A stretch of 64,000 nucleotides of DNA from Nostoc sp. TCL240-02 (GTDB lineage Bacteria; Cyanobacteriota; Cyanobacteriia; Cyanobacteriales; Nostocaceae). Positions 44,457 to 53,329 of this stretch are shown one piece after another. The position numbers were made by a program, and so were the translations under genes. The stretch is from positions 4,712,501 to 4,776,500 of the forward strand of contig NZ_CP040094.1 of NCBI RefSeq assembly GCF_013343235.1, read 5' to 3'. The notes beneath the pieces were generated by a model that did not search any database, had not been told where the DNA came from, and was given only the letters and a program-made list of their open reading frames with translations. Each line of letters begins with the position of its first letter. Position 1 is the first letter of the stretch.

Positions 44457-47400
44457 ATGCCATCATTAAACTTCTCATTTCTTGCAGTCCACGATACACA
44501 ACTTGTAAGATTAGGCGCTCTAGCTGAACGATATTTTGCAGATGACCCCAATACTTGTTTAATTAAGTTGCGACAGTTTGGGGAATTGCTGGCTCAGTTA
44601 GCAGCAGCCAATATTGGACTTTATGAGGTAGCGGATGAACGGCAGATTAATTTACTGAATCGGTTGCGCGATCGCGGTTTAATTAAAGGAGAAGTCGATC
44701 GCTTGTTTCATGAGTTACGAAAAATTGGCAATCAGGCAACTCATGAGCTTTCTGGCAATCACCGCACAGCTTTAAGTGGGCTGAAGTATGCGCGTGAGTT
44801 GGGGATTTGGTTTCATCGTTCATTTAGTGGTAATCGTAATTTTGACCCAGGCGCGTTTATTCCCCCACCTGACCCCAAAATAGAGACACAGGCACTTAAA
44901 GCCGAGTTAGAGCGCCTGCGAGATGAGGTACAAAAGAATTTTTCGGAGGCTGAGGCGGCACAAGCATTAGTAGCAGCTGAGACGCTGCGTAGAAGTGCCT
45001 CCGAAGATTTAGCACGGGAAGCAGAGTTGAAAGTAGAGGAGGTGTTAAATCACCTAGCAGAAATTCAGGCTCAAGCAAAAAGTGAGACTCAGCAAACCAT
45101 TCAGCAAACCATTACTCAAGCTCAAGTGGCGGAAAGTGGTGTGTTGCTGGATGAAAGAGAGACACGCAGACTAATTGATGCTCAACTGCGGGCAGCCGGT
45201 TGGGAAGCAGATTCCGAAGAACTGACTTATCAAAATGGTGTGCGTCCTCAAAAGGGAAAAAATTTAGCAATAGCTGAGTATCCCACTGTGAATGGACGGG
45301 CTGATTATGCGTTATTCTGCGGTTTGCAAATTGTGGGAGTAGTGGAAGCTAAACGGCAAAGCAAAGATGTTTCTGAAGGTGCGCTTAATCAAGCTAAACG
45401 ATACAGTGAGGGATTCCAAATTACGGGAGAAATGTTTGCAGGTGGGCTGTGGCAAAATTATCAGGTTCCATTTGTCTTTGCAACCAACGGACGACCATAT
45501 TTACAGCAACTTCAAACTAAGAGTGGCATCTGGTTTTGTGATTTGCGGCGAGCGACTAATCTTCGCGTCTGTCTACCTACCTGGCACTCTCCTCAAGGAT
45601 TACTTGATATTTTAACTCAAGATGTTGACCAGGCAGTAACTCGTTTAGCCCAAGAAGGTTTTAGCTATGGGTTGAAATTGCGCGATTATCAAATTCGCTC
45701 CATCCAAGCGGTAGAGTCTGCCTTGGCACGAGGACAACGAGAATTACTCGTGGCGATGGCAACAGGAACAGGAAAAACTAAAACTTGCATTGGTTTAGTT
45801 TATCGGCTGCTGAAAACTAAGCGGTTTCGCCGAGTGTTGTTTCTAGTCGATCGCACCGCATTAAAAGAGCAAACCACTAACGCCTTTAAAGATTCTCGCA
45901 TGGAAAACCTGCAAAGTTTCGCTGACATATTTGAGATTAGCGATCGCAACAACACCGAATTCGACCGCGATCTTAAAGTTCACGTTACCACAGTGCAGGG
46001 CATGGTCAAGCAAGTTCTCTACCCTGCTGATGGTACAATTGTTACACCCGATCAATATGATTGCATTGTGATCGATGAGTGTCACCGGGGCTATTTATTA
46101 GATCGAGATTTAAGTGATACAGAATTAGAGTTTCGGGATTTTAACGATTACGTGTCGAAATATCGGCGGGTTTTGGAGCAGTTCGACGCAGTTAAGATTG
46201 GTTTAACCGCAACTCCAGCACTACATACTACAGAAATTTTTGGCAACCCTGTCTACACTTACAGTTATCGAGAAGCTGTAATCGATGGTTGGTTAATTGA
46301 CCATGAGCCGCCCTTTCAAATTAAGACAAAGCTTTCTGAAGAAGGGATGGTGTGGAATCCTGGTCAGCAGATGGAGTTTTTCAATCCCCAAACAGGGCAA
46401 CTTGATTTAGTTCATGCCCCGGATGAAGTGCGAATTGATATCGAGCAATTTAACCGCAAAGTTGTGACTGAGGAATTTAATCGCGTCGTCTGTGAAGCTT
46501 TAGCGGAGCATATTGACCCCTCCCTAGCAGAAAAAACCTTGATTTTTTGCGCCACTGATGCTCATGCAGATATTGTTGTCAATCAACTTAAACAGACGTT
46601 TCAGGATAGATATGACAGCGTTGAAGATGATGCTGTGGTCAAAATTACCGGGAATGCAGATAAGCCATTGGAGTTGATTCGCAAATTCCGTAATGAAGTT
46701 AATCCGAAAGTTGCTGTAACCGTAGACTTATTAACTACCGGGATTGATGTGCCGGCAATTTGTAATCTTGTGTTTATTCGCCGAGTCAATTCTCGAATTC
46801 TCTATGAGCAGATGTTGGGAAGGGCTACCCGCCTTTGTGATGAAATTGGGAAAGAAGTGTTTCACATTTTTGATGCAGTGCGGCTATATGAAGTGATCGC
46901 ACCTGTTTCCACGATGAGACCCATTGTAGTTAATCCTAACATTACCTTTACCCAACTACTGCAAGAGTTAGAGACAGTTAACACTGATGCCGTCGAGATA
47001 GTAATTGAGCAATTGCTAGCCAAACTGCAACGGCAACGGAGACATTTAAGCGACAGTAACCGCGAACAATTAGAAGCGATCGCGCAAATGCCAATAGAAA
47101 ATATCGGATCTCACCTCAAGCAAAGTACAATACAACAAGTGCGGGAATGGTTTCGAGAGAAAAAAACAATCGCTCAAATTCTTGACCGTCGAGATGGTGG
47201 AACTCAGCCAATATTAATTTCCCATCATCTTGATGAATTAGTCTCAATTGAACGCGGTTATGGCAGTGCTGCACGTCCAGAAGATTATCTAGAAAGTTTT
47301 AGAGCCTTTTTGCTAGAGAACATGAACAAAATTCCGGCGCTGATTGTTGTCACACAGCGCCCCCGTGAGTTAACAAGGGCGCAACTTAAAGAACTGCGAA

Positions 47401-47783
47401 TGCAGCTTGATGCAGCCGGATACTCTCAAACCAGTTTACAAACGGCATGGCGAGAAACGACTAATGAAGATATTGCCGCTTCAATTATCGGCTTTATTCG
47501 TCAAGCGGCCTTGGGTGATGCTTTAATTCCTTACAGTGAACGGGTTGAAGGCGCTATGAAAAAAATTCTCGCAAGTCAGCCTTGGAATACACCACAACGC
47601 AAATGGTTGGAACGGATTGGGAAGCAACTCAAAGCGGAAATAATTGTTGATTGCGAAGCCTTTGAGAGAGGAGAGTTTAAAAGTCAAGGTGGTGGATTTG
47701 AGCGATTAAATAAGGTTTTCGGTGGAGAATTAGAGAATATTGTGATCAAGATTCATGAGAGTCTTTGGGATGTTGCGATTTGA
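44457..47783 (+). CDS. hsdR: Type I restriction endonuclease subunit R
   Basis: About 1108 residues from the ATG at 44457 (a GTG at 44430 is possible). N-terminal DUF4145-like segment and coiled coil (to about residue 235), then the HSDR_N nuclease domain with the E/D-x-K core (a VVEAKR strand near residue 290), then a helicase: Walker A ATGTGKTKTC (435-444), DECH box (540-543), KIGLTATPAL and a C-terminal helicase motif VTVDLLTTGIDVPAICN, with LYEQMLGRATR. It cuts foreign DNA after ATP-driven translocation when complexed with HsdM and HsdS. The C-terminal helical part (ERIGKQLKAEIIVD) is as in the DUF4145-containing group. The operon continues with hsdM, 170 bases downstream. Confidence 0.93.
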   Translation: MPSLNFSFLAVHDTQLVRLGALAERYFADDPNTCLIKLRQFGELLAQLAAANIGLYEVADERQINLLNRLRDRGLIKGEVDRLFHELRKIGNQATHELSGNHRTALSGLKYARELGIWFHRSFSGNRNFDPGAFIPPPDPKIETQALKAELERLRDEVQKNFSEAEAAQALVAAETLRRSASEDLAREAELKVEEVLNHLAEIQAQAKSETQQTIQQTITQAQVAESGVLLDERETRRLIDAQLRAAGWEADSEELTYQNGVRPQKGKNLAIAEYPTVNGRADYALFCGLQIVGVVEAKRQSKDVSEGALNQAKRYSEGFQITGEMFAGGLWQNYQVPFVFATNGRPYLQQLQTKSGIWFCDLRRATNLRVCLPTWHSPQGLLDILTQDVDQAVTRLAQEGFSYGLKLRDYQIRSIQAVESALARGQRELLVAMATGTGKTKTCIGLVYRLLKTKRFRRVLFLVDRTALKEQTTNAFKDSRMENLQSFADIFEISDRNNTEFDRDLKVHVTTVQGMVKQVLYPADGTIVTPDQYDCIVIDECHRGYLLDRDLSDTELEFRDFNDYVSKYRRVLEQFDAVKIGLTATPALHTTEIFGNPVYTYSYREAVIDGWLIDHEPPFQIKTKLSEEGMVWNPGQQMEFFNPQTGQLDLVHAPDEVRIDIEQFNRKVVTEEFNRVVCEALAEHIDPSLAEKTLIFCATDAHADIVVNQLKQTFQDRYDSVEDDAVVKITGNADKPLELIRKFRNEVNPKVAVTVDLLTTGIDVPAICNLVFIRRVNSRILYEQMLGRATRLCDEIGKEVFHIFDAVRLYEVIAPVSTMRPIVVNPNITFTQLLQELETVNTDAVEIVIEQLLAKLQRQRRHLSDSNREQLEAIAQMPIENIGSHLKQSTIQQVREWFREKKTIAQILDRRDGGTQPILISHHLDELVSIERGYGSAARPEDYLESFRAFLLENMNKIPALIVVTQRPRELTRAQLKELRMQLDAAGYSQTSLQTAWRETTNEDIAASIIGFIRQAALGDALIPYSERVEGAMKKILASQPWNTPQRKWLERIGKQLKAEIIVDCEAFERGEFKSQGGGFERLNKVFGGELENIVIKIHESLWDVAI

Positions 47784-47803
47784 TATGATTCGTGGCTACG
47801 GTG

Positions 47804-47837
47804 TAATTACCCCCCTTAATCCCCCCGATGTATTGGG
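47804..47837 (+). repeat. 34-bp direct repeat flanking hsdR, copy 2
   Basis: Identical to 44155-44188 over TAATTACCCCCCTTAATCCC and the following 14 bases. It lies in the hsdR-hsdM spacer, preceded by GGCTACGGTGTA. Confidence 0.8.
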
Positions 47838-47955
47838 GGAAACAAGAAATAAATCTAGTTCCCTCCCCAATACATACGGGGAGGGTTAGGGTGGGGTAAA
47901 ACCTTACGTCTACTACTCTCCGCGCCTCTGGGCCTCTGCGTGAAAAAAATCTATT

Positions 47956-49425
47956 ATGACCGCTACCACCGATATTGTTCAAAAACTCTGGAATTTATGC
48001 CACGTCTTACGAGATGACGGCGTTACTTATCTGCAATACGTTACAGAATTAACCTATCTGCTGTTCCTAAAGATGGCGCAGGAAACGGGGGCGGAGGCGC
48101 AATTATTACAAGGCTATCGCTGGGACGACTTGGTTACTCAGGATGGGGTAGAGCAACTAACATCTTATAGAAAACTCTTACTTATGTTGGGTTCGGAGAA
48201 TTCATCTTTGCGAGTACAGGCGATTTTTGCTAATGCTCAAACTTCCCTCAAGCAACCCCGCATTCTTAAGAAGCTTGTCACCAGTATTGATGAATTGGAC
48301 TGGTTTTCAGAACATCGAGACGAGTTTGGCGATTTGTATGAAGGACTATTACAGAAAAACGCCGACGAGAAGAAATCTGGTGCAGGACAGTATTTTACAC
48401 CCAGACCGTTGATTGATTGCATGGTTTCCTTACTGAAGCCACAACCAGGAGAATTAATCCAAGATCCGGCAGCTGGAACTGGAGGGTTTTTGATAGCCAG
48501 TGATCGCTATATTCGACAATACCATGATCCCTTCGAGTGGACAGAAGCACAGCAATCTTTCCAGCAGCATCAGGCGTTTTATGGTATGGAGTTGGTGCAG
48601 GATGCTCACCGCTTGCTGTTGATGAATATGATGTTACACGGAATTGAAGGGGCTGTAGATTTGGGTGATAGCCTTTCCGCAGAGGGACAGCGACTAGCAA
48701 AAGCCGATGTCATTCTGACCAATCCACCCTTTGGGACAAAAAAAGGAGGTGGGCTACCTTCACGGGATGATTTTACTTATCCCACCTCAAACAAGCAATT
48801 AGCCTTTTTGCAACATATCTATAGAACCCTCAAACCAGGGGGACGGGCTGCGGTAGTTTTGCCAGATAACGTATTGTTTGAAGATGGACAAGGGCGAGCA
48901 ATTCGGGCTGACTTGATGGCTAAATGTAATTTGCATACCATTTTAAGGTTGCCCACTGGGATATTTTACGCCCAAGGTGTTAAGACAAATGTATTATTTT
49001 TCCAGCGTGGCACAACGGAGAAAGGCAACACTAAAGCAGTTTGGATTTACGATATGCGTACCAATATGCCCAGCTTTGGTAAACGTATTCCCTTGACTCG
49101 TGGGCATTTCTCTGAGTTTGAGCAGTGCTATGGAAATGATCCCAATGGCAATAGTCCCCGTGTCGATTTGGAAGAAAATGGGCGTTTTCGGTGCTTCACG
49201 CGAGAGCAGATTACTAAGCGTAACGAAAATTTGGATATTTCTTGGCTGCGAGATGATAGCTTGCGATCGGGTGATAATTTACCAGAGCCGGAGATAATTG
49301 CAGCTGAGATTATGGAAAAGCTGCGAATTGCCACAAAGGAGATGGAAGCTTTGATGATATTGCTAGAAGGTGAAGAAGCGGCGGAGGCGGTGAGTGCTTC
49401 GGTGGGAATGCCAACTTTAGAATAG
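47956..49425 (+). CDS. hsdM: Type I restriction-modification methylase subunit M
   Basis: 489 residues: HsdM N-terminal helical domain (residues about 1-130, QKLWNLCHVLRDDGVTYLQY), then an N6-adenine methyltransferase domain with the S-adenosylmethionine motif DPAAGTGGFLI (170-180) and the catalytic NPPFGTKKGGG (from residue 256). It methylates adenine in the recognition site set by HsdS and forms the core of the complex. The C-terminus (AEIMEKLRIATKEMEALMIL) is a helix that contacts HsdS. The expected partner hsdS is not adjacent: four small toxin-antitoxin genes intervene. Confidence 0.95.
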   Translation: MTATTDIVQKLWNLCHVLRDDGVTYLQYVTELTYLLFLKMAQETGAEAQLLQGYRWDDLVTQDGVEQLTSYRKLLLMLGSENSSLRVQAIFANAQTSLKQPRILKKLVTSIDELDWFSEHRDEFGDLYEGLLQKNADEKKSGAGQYFTPRPLIDCMVSLLKPQPGELIQDPAAGTGGFLIASDRYIRQYHDPFEWTEAQQSFQQHQAFYGMELVQDAHRLLLMNMMLHGIEGAVDLGDSLSAEGQRLAKADVILTNPPFGTKKGGGLPSRDDFTYPTSNKQLAFLQHIYRTLKPGGRAAVVLPDNVLFEDGQGRAIRADLMAKCNLHTILRLPTGIFYAQGVKTNVLFFQRGTTEKGNTKAVWIYDMRTNMPSFGKRIPLTRGHFSEFEQCYGNDPNGNSPRVDLEENGRFRCFTREQITKRNENLDISWLRDDSLRSGDNLPEPEIIAAEIMEKLRIATKEMEALMILLEGEEAAEAVSASVGMPTLE

Positions 49426-49473
49426 AAGCATGAGTAGTAGTGCATCAAGGATTAATTGACAGATAGATTTTCT

Positions 49474-49498
49474 GTAGAGACGGCGATTTATCGCGTCT
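49474..49498. repeat. Dispersed GTAGAGACG palindromic repeat, copy after hsdM
   Basis: GTAGAGACGGCGATTTATCG followed by CGTCT, the same family as at 18181 and 44263-44331. It separates hsdM from the first toxin-antitoxin pair. Confidence 0.75.
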
Positions 49499-49565
49499 AT
49501 CTAACCGTCAAAATGAGATAGAAGCGTCAACTGATGAATTTTGGTAAAGGCTAGGGAGTAGTTAA

Positions 49566-49820
49566 ATGACCATTGAACAAGCCATTGTAGAAAAGCTGCG
49601 GATATTACCGCCTGAGAAGCAACAAGAGGTATTAGCCTTCGTTGAATTTTTGCAAACTGACGAGTGGGAAAAAGTTTATCAAGGACGCTTTAAGGAACTT
49701 CAGCAGGAAATTCAGATTGGCATTGAGGCGGCTGAACGGGGTGAAGTGGTGGATGCAGAAGAGGTATTTCAAAGGTTACGCAGGAAGTTGCAACAAAAAC
49801 GCGCTCAGGCTGGTCAATGA
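49566..49820 (+). CDS. Antitoxin of a ParD/ParE-like module (DUF2281-like N-terminus)
   Basis: 84 residues. The N-terminal part (MTIEQAIVEKLRILPPEKQQ, EVLAFVEFLQ) is a DUF2281-type segment. The C-terminal half (FKELQQEIQIGIEAAERGEV, VDAEEVFQRLRR) has the helix pattern of ParD-type antitoxins that wraps the toxin. The stop codon overlaps the start of the next gene by four bases (ATGA), giving coupled translation typical of a toxin-antitoxin pair. It probably represses its own promoter; TAGGGAGTAG is the ribosome binding region. Confidence 0.75.
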   Translation: MTIEQAIVEKLRILPPEKQQEVLAFVEFLQTDEWEKVYQGRFKELQQEIQIGIEAAERGEVVDAEEVFQRLRRKLQQKRAQAGQ

Positions 49821-50128
49821 GCAACATTTGCAGGTTTACTATTCTGGCAAGTCGAGACATTGAGACTATCATCGACTATATTGCCGACAATAGCAGTTTT
49901 GATGCTGCCGATCGCCTTCTCGCCAAAATCAACAATAAATGTGAAAGGTTGGCAAACTTCTCTGGTATGGGACGTAGGCGAGATGAATTAGCTCCAAATA
50001 TGCGGAGTTTTCCAGTTGATGATTACCTAATTTTCTATCGTCCAATTGATGAAGGCGTTGAAATTTTACGTGTTGTGAGCGGCTATCAGAATTTGAAAGA
50101 TTTGTTTTCAGAACAGGATGAGATTTAA
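49817..50128 (+). CDS. ParE/RelE-superfamily toxin
   Basis: 103 residues with the compact toxin fold: TILASRDIETIIDYIADN at the N-terminus, then ERLANFSGMGRRRDELAPN, and a C-terminal beta sheet SFPVDDYLIFYRPIDEGVEI with LRVVSGYQNL. The GMGR-x-R-x-E-L motif followed by YLIFYR is characteristic of the ParE branch (which targets gyrase) rather than of ribosome-dependent RelE. It overlaps its antitoxin by four bases. The hicB-like gene follows six bases on. Confidence 0.8.
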   Translation: MSNICRFTILASRDIETIIDYIADNSSFDAADRLLAKINNKCERLANFSGMGRRRDELAPNMRSFPVDDYLIFYRPIDEGVEILRVVSGYQNLKDLFSEQDEI

Positions 50129-50134
50129 CAAGTT

Positions 50135-50353
50135 ATGAAGACGTTTACCGCTTATGTGGAATACGATTCAGTCACAAAATTATATGTCGGTATTGTTCCA
50201 GGGATTCCAGGGGCACATACTCAAGCAGAGAGTTTAGACGAATTACAGGAAAATTTGAAAGAAGTAATTGAGCTTTGTTTGGCTGAGTATGGTAATGATT
50301 TAGACGAGTTACCCCGGTTTGTGGGAATTCAACAAATTGAGGTAAGTGCATGA
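50135..50353 (+). CDS. hicB: HicB-family antitoxin
   Basis: 72 residues with the HicB partial RNase H-like fold: TAYVEYDSVTKLYVGIVPGI, PGAHTQAESLDELQENLKEV, IELCLAEYG. It lacks the extra C-terminal DNA-binding domain present in longer HicB proteins, so self-repression may be weak. It overlaps hicA by four bases. Order antitoxin then toxin is the reverse of the usual hicA-hicB order, and is known in some cyanobacteria. Confidence 0.85.
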   Translation: MKTFTAYVEYDSVTKLYVGIVPGIPGAHTQAESLDELQENLKEVIELCLAEYGNDLDELPRFVGIQQIEVSA

Positions 50354-50583
50354 GCAAACTGCCAATTGTCAATTATCAGACAATGGAAAAGCTTTTGCTA
50401 AATTTGGGTTTTGAAGCAGTCAGACAAAAAGGTAGTCACGTTTTTTATCGACATCCCGATGGTAGAACGACAACAGTTCCTCATCACAAAGGTCGAGATA
50501 TTGCCCGCCCATTAATTCGGGAAATTCTTAGAGAGATTGAGTTAAGTCCAGAAGAGTTTGTACAAGAGTTAGAGAGTTTGTAG
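50350..50583 (+). CDS. hicA: HicA-family mRNA interferase toxin
   Basis: 77 residues with the double-stranded-RNA-binding-like fold. The catalytic His is in RQKGSHVFYRHPDG, with the classical G-S-H-x-x-Y signature, and TTTVPHHKGRDIARPLIREI follows. HicA cleaves mRNA when free of HicB. It ends only five bases before hsdS, so the module is embedded in the restriction operon. Confidence 0.9.
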   Translation: MSKLPIVNYQTMEKLLLNLGFEAVRQKGSHVFYRHPDGRTTTVPHHKGRDIARPLIREILREIELSPEEFVQELESL

Positions 50584-50588
50584 TTTAC

Positions 50589-51989
50589 ATGAATGACGAA
50601 TTAATAGAATTGCCTGATGGTTGGTGCTGTGTAATGCTCAACGATTTAGGTGAGCTAAAGAGAGGTAAATCGAAGCATAGGCCAAGAAATGATCCAAAAC
50701 TGTATGGTAATTTTGTTCCATTCATTCAAACTGGAGAGGTTGCACGTTCAAAAGGAAGAATTTTAAAGTTTTCAAAGATGTATAGTGAATTTGGTGTTCA
50801 ACAAAGCCGTATCTTTCCACAAGGCACAATTTGTATAACAATTGCTGCAAATATTGCAGATACAGGAATTTTAGGTTTTGATGCTTGTTTTCCAGATAGC
50901 ATTGTTGGTCTCATCACTGAAGATAAACTAGCTGATCCTTATTTCATTGAATATTTCCTCCGAACTATACGAGAAGATTTAGCGCAATTTGCACCAGCTA
51001 CAGCACAAGCAAATATCAATATAGAGATACTTAATAAAGTTGTCGTACCTCTACCACCACTCAACGAGCAAAAGCGGATTGTTGCCAAGATTGAAGAATT
51101 AAACGATCGCACTCAACGAGCCAAGGAAGCGCTAGAGACTATACCCCAATTGTGCGATCGCTTTCGCCAATCCGTCCTCGCTGCCGCCTTTCGAGGCGAT
51201 TTAACAGCCGACTGGCGTGAACAAAACCCAGACGTTGAATGGAAAGAATTAACACTGGGAGATGTAATTAAAAATAAACCTAGAAATGGTTATTCTCCTA
51301 AACCAGTTGACTACCCGACCAAGGTTAAAAGCTTAACTTTAACTGCTACTACATCGGGAACTTTTAAGCCTAAGCATTTTAAATATATTGATGAAGATAT
51401 TGAGCCTACCTCACATTTGTGGCTCACTCCAGGAGATATTCTTATCCAGAGAAGTAACACTTTAGACTATGTTGGTACTAGTGCAATTTATGATGGTAAC
51501 TTAAGAGAATTTATTTATCCTGACTTAATGATGAAAATTCAGGTTATAGAAGAAAAAGTAAAAATTGAACTTATTCATTATCTTCTTTCTAGTCAAGCAA
51601 CTAAAGAATATTTCAAAAATAATGCAACTGGAACGGCAGGCAATATGCCAAAAATTAACCAACAAATTGTGATGAATACTCCTGTTTTTATCCCTCCTAT
51701 TGAGGAGCAAAAAGAAATTGTGTCTCTAATTCAGCAATGTTTCACAGCTATTGATTGTATTCAACAACAATATCAGAAAGCTAAAACCAATTTAGATCAA
51801 CTCAATCAATCAATCCTCGCCAAAGCCTTCCAAGGTGAACTCGTCCCCCAAGATCCCGATGATGAACCTGCATCAGTCTTACTAGAACGAATTCGAGCAG
51901 AACGAGAAAAATTAAACAATGGCAAACAAAAAAGCCAACGAACAAGCAAGCGCAAAAGCAAGACAGTAGAAGAACAAGGAGTAACGTAA
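50589..51989 (+). CDS. hsdS: Type I restriction-modification specificity subunit S
   Basis: 466 residues with two target recognition domains. The first (about 1-165) ends in PLPPLNEQKRIVAKIEELND, followed by a helical conserved region (AKEALETIPQLCDRFRQSVL). The second begins near residue 220 and ends with IPPIEEQKEIVSLIQQC and another coiled coil with FQGELVPQDPDDEPAS. The two domains each read half of the bipartite DNA site, and the helices set the spacing and bind HsdM. Recognition domains differ from each other and are not assignable to a known specificity. The Lys/Arg-rich tail (KSQRTSKRKSKTVEE) is usual in this group. Confidence 0.93.
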   Translation: MNDELIELPDGWCCVMLNDLGELKRGKSKHRPRNDPKLYGNFVPFIQTGEVARSKGRILKFSKMYSEFGVQQSRIFPQGTICITIAANIADTGILGFDACFPDSIVGLITEDKLADPYFIEYFLRTIREDLAQFAPATAQANINIEILNKVVVPLPPLNEQKRIVAKIEELNDRTQRAKEALETIPQLCDRFRQSVLAAAFRGDLTADWREQNPDVEWKELTLGDVIKNKPRNGYSPKPVDYPTKVKSLTLTATTSGTFKPKHFKYIDEDIEPTSHLWLTPGDILIQRSNTLDYVGTSAIYDGNLREFIYPDLMMKIQVIEEKVKIELIHYLLSSQATKEYFKNNATGTAGNMPKINQQIVMNTPVFIPPIEEQKEIVSLIQQCFTAIDCIQQQYQKAKTNLDQLNQSILAKAFQGELVPQDPDDEPASVLLERIRAEREKLNNGKQKSQRTSKRKSKTVEEQGVT

Positions 51990-52015
51990 TTGCGAATTGC
52001 GGATTGCGAATTGTT

Positions 52016-53131
52016 TTAACTTTTTTGATACCGCATTCCTGGTAATTGCGAAACTAAACCCATAAGTTCCAACTGTAACAAAGCACCCGAAACTGAGCCA
52101 GCAGCCATACTGCTTTGTTGGACAATAAAATCGAAGGGTAAAGCATCACTTGTAAACGCATCCATTACCCTTTGCAATTCTGGCGATAAAGTTGGCATTA
52201 ACTGTTCTGGCGCTGTGGAAGCCTCGACTGCATCAATTTGTGGTATTGCTCCTAGCATTGTTAACAGTTCGTCTAATTCCTTGAGAATGAAAGAAGCTCC
52301 CTGACTCAGTAACTTTAAGCACCCTTGAGATGGATGATCGTCCACTCTACCAGGCAATGCATAGACATCTCTGCCAAATTCATTTGCGTAGGTTGCAGTA
52401 ATTAACGCACCAGATTTTAAAGGCGCTTCCATTACCAAGATAGCGCGGCTTAAACCTGCAATAATTCGGTTGCGGCGGGGAAAGTGAGTGCGATCGGGTG
52501 GGGTTTTTGTGGGGTACTCACTTACAACTAACCCAGCCGTCAAAATTTGCTTGTACAAATCTCGATTTTTATGTGGATAAATGACATCTACACCAGTTCC
52601 TAAAACTGCGATCGTGCGTCCACCTGCTTTCATGGCAGCGATGTGGCTTTCTGTGTCAATTCCCTCTGCCATCCCAGAAACAACTGTAAAGCCATTTTTA
52701 GCCAAAGCTGTACTAATTTGGCGAGTCCAACGGATGCCATATTCTGAGGGTTGGCGTGTGCCGACAATCCCAACCATCGGTTTTTGTCCAAGATTTTCTT
52801 GGAGTTCGACTTCACCGCGATAGTACAAAATCGGCGGTGGACTGGGAGTTTCTAATAGTAAGCGGGGATAATCTGCATCTGCTGGTGTCCAGAAATGAGA
52901 GTTTTCCTGCTGGTGCTTGGTAAATAGTTGTTCTGGATGCAAACGCGATCGCTGTTGTACTACTTTTTCTAGTGTCTGAAAACCAAAACCCTCCACTTCT
53001 CCTAACTCTACCTTGGTAGCGTTCCAAGCTGTTGCCAACGTGCCAAAATGCTGTTGCAGTCGTCGCAATAATACCGGGCCAATTCCCGAAATTTGCGCCC
53101 AAGCTATCCAATATGCGCCTTCTTCCACCAC
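52016..53131 (-). CDS. dprA: DNA-processing protein DprA
   Basis: 371 residues: N-terminal helical helix-hairpin-helix/SAM-like region (WIAWAQISGIGPVLLRRLQQ), then the Rossmann-like DprA core with VGIVGTRQPSEYGIRW, SGMAEGIDTESHIAAMKAGG and TIAVLGTGVDVIYPHKN, then ALPGRVDDHPSQGCLKLLSQ. A C-terminal winged-helix part follows. DprA loads RecA onto incoming single-stranded DNA in natural transformation. The order and length are normal. It is convergent with hsdS. Confidence 0.93.
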   Translation of the reverse strand: MVEEGAYWIAWAQISGIGPVLLRRLQQHFGTLATAWNATKVELGEVEGFGFQTLEKVVQQRSRLHPEQLFTKHQQENSHFWTPADADYPRLLLETPSPPPILYYRGEVELQENLGQKPMVGIVGTRQPSEYGIRWTRQISTALAKNGFTVVSGMAEGIDTESHIAAMKAGGRTIAVLGTGVDVIYPHKNRDLYKQILTAGLVVSEYPTKTPPDRTHFPRRNRIIAGLSRAILVMEAPLKSGALITATYANEFGRDVYALPGRVDDHPSQGCLKLLSQGASFILKELDELLTMLGAIPQIDAVEASTAPEQLMPTLSPELQRVMDAFTSDALPFDFIVQQSSMAAGSVSGALLQLELMGLVSQLPGMRYQKS

Positions 53132-53212
53132 GGTTTCATCCTCACGCCCACTGGATTGAGTATTCCCAAATTGGGCTTGGCTGTTGATGGGGATGAGGGA
53201 GCAGGGGAAGAA

Positions 53213-53311
53213 TTAATGACAAATGACAAATGACTAATAACTAATGACAAATGACAAATGACTAACCCCTTGACTTTTGACTCTTGACTCTTGACTATTA
53301 ACTATTGACTA
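53213..53311. repeat. Heptamer tandem array (AATGACA and TTGACTC units)
   Basis: About ten AATGACA/ACTAATA-type heptamers are followed by a second set (CTTGACT, TTGACTA, ATTGACT). Together they form an array of about 100 bases directly upstream of the SGNH-fusion gene. Classic STRR of filamentous cyanobacteria. Confidence 0.9.
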
Positions 53312-53329
53312 TCTATCTTCTGATCTTCT

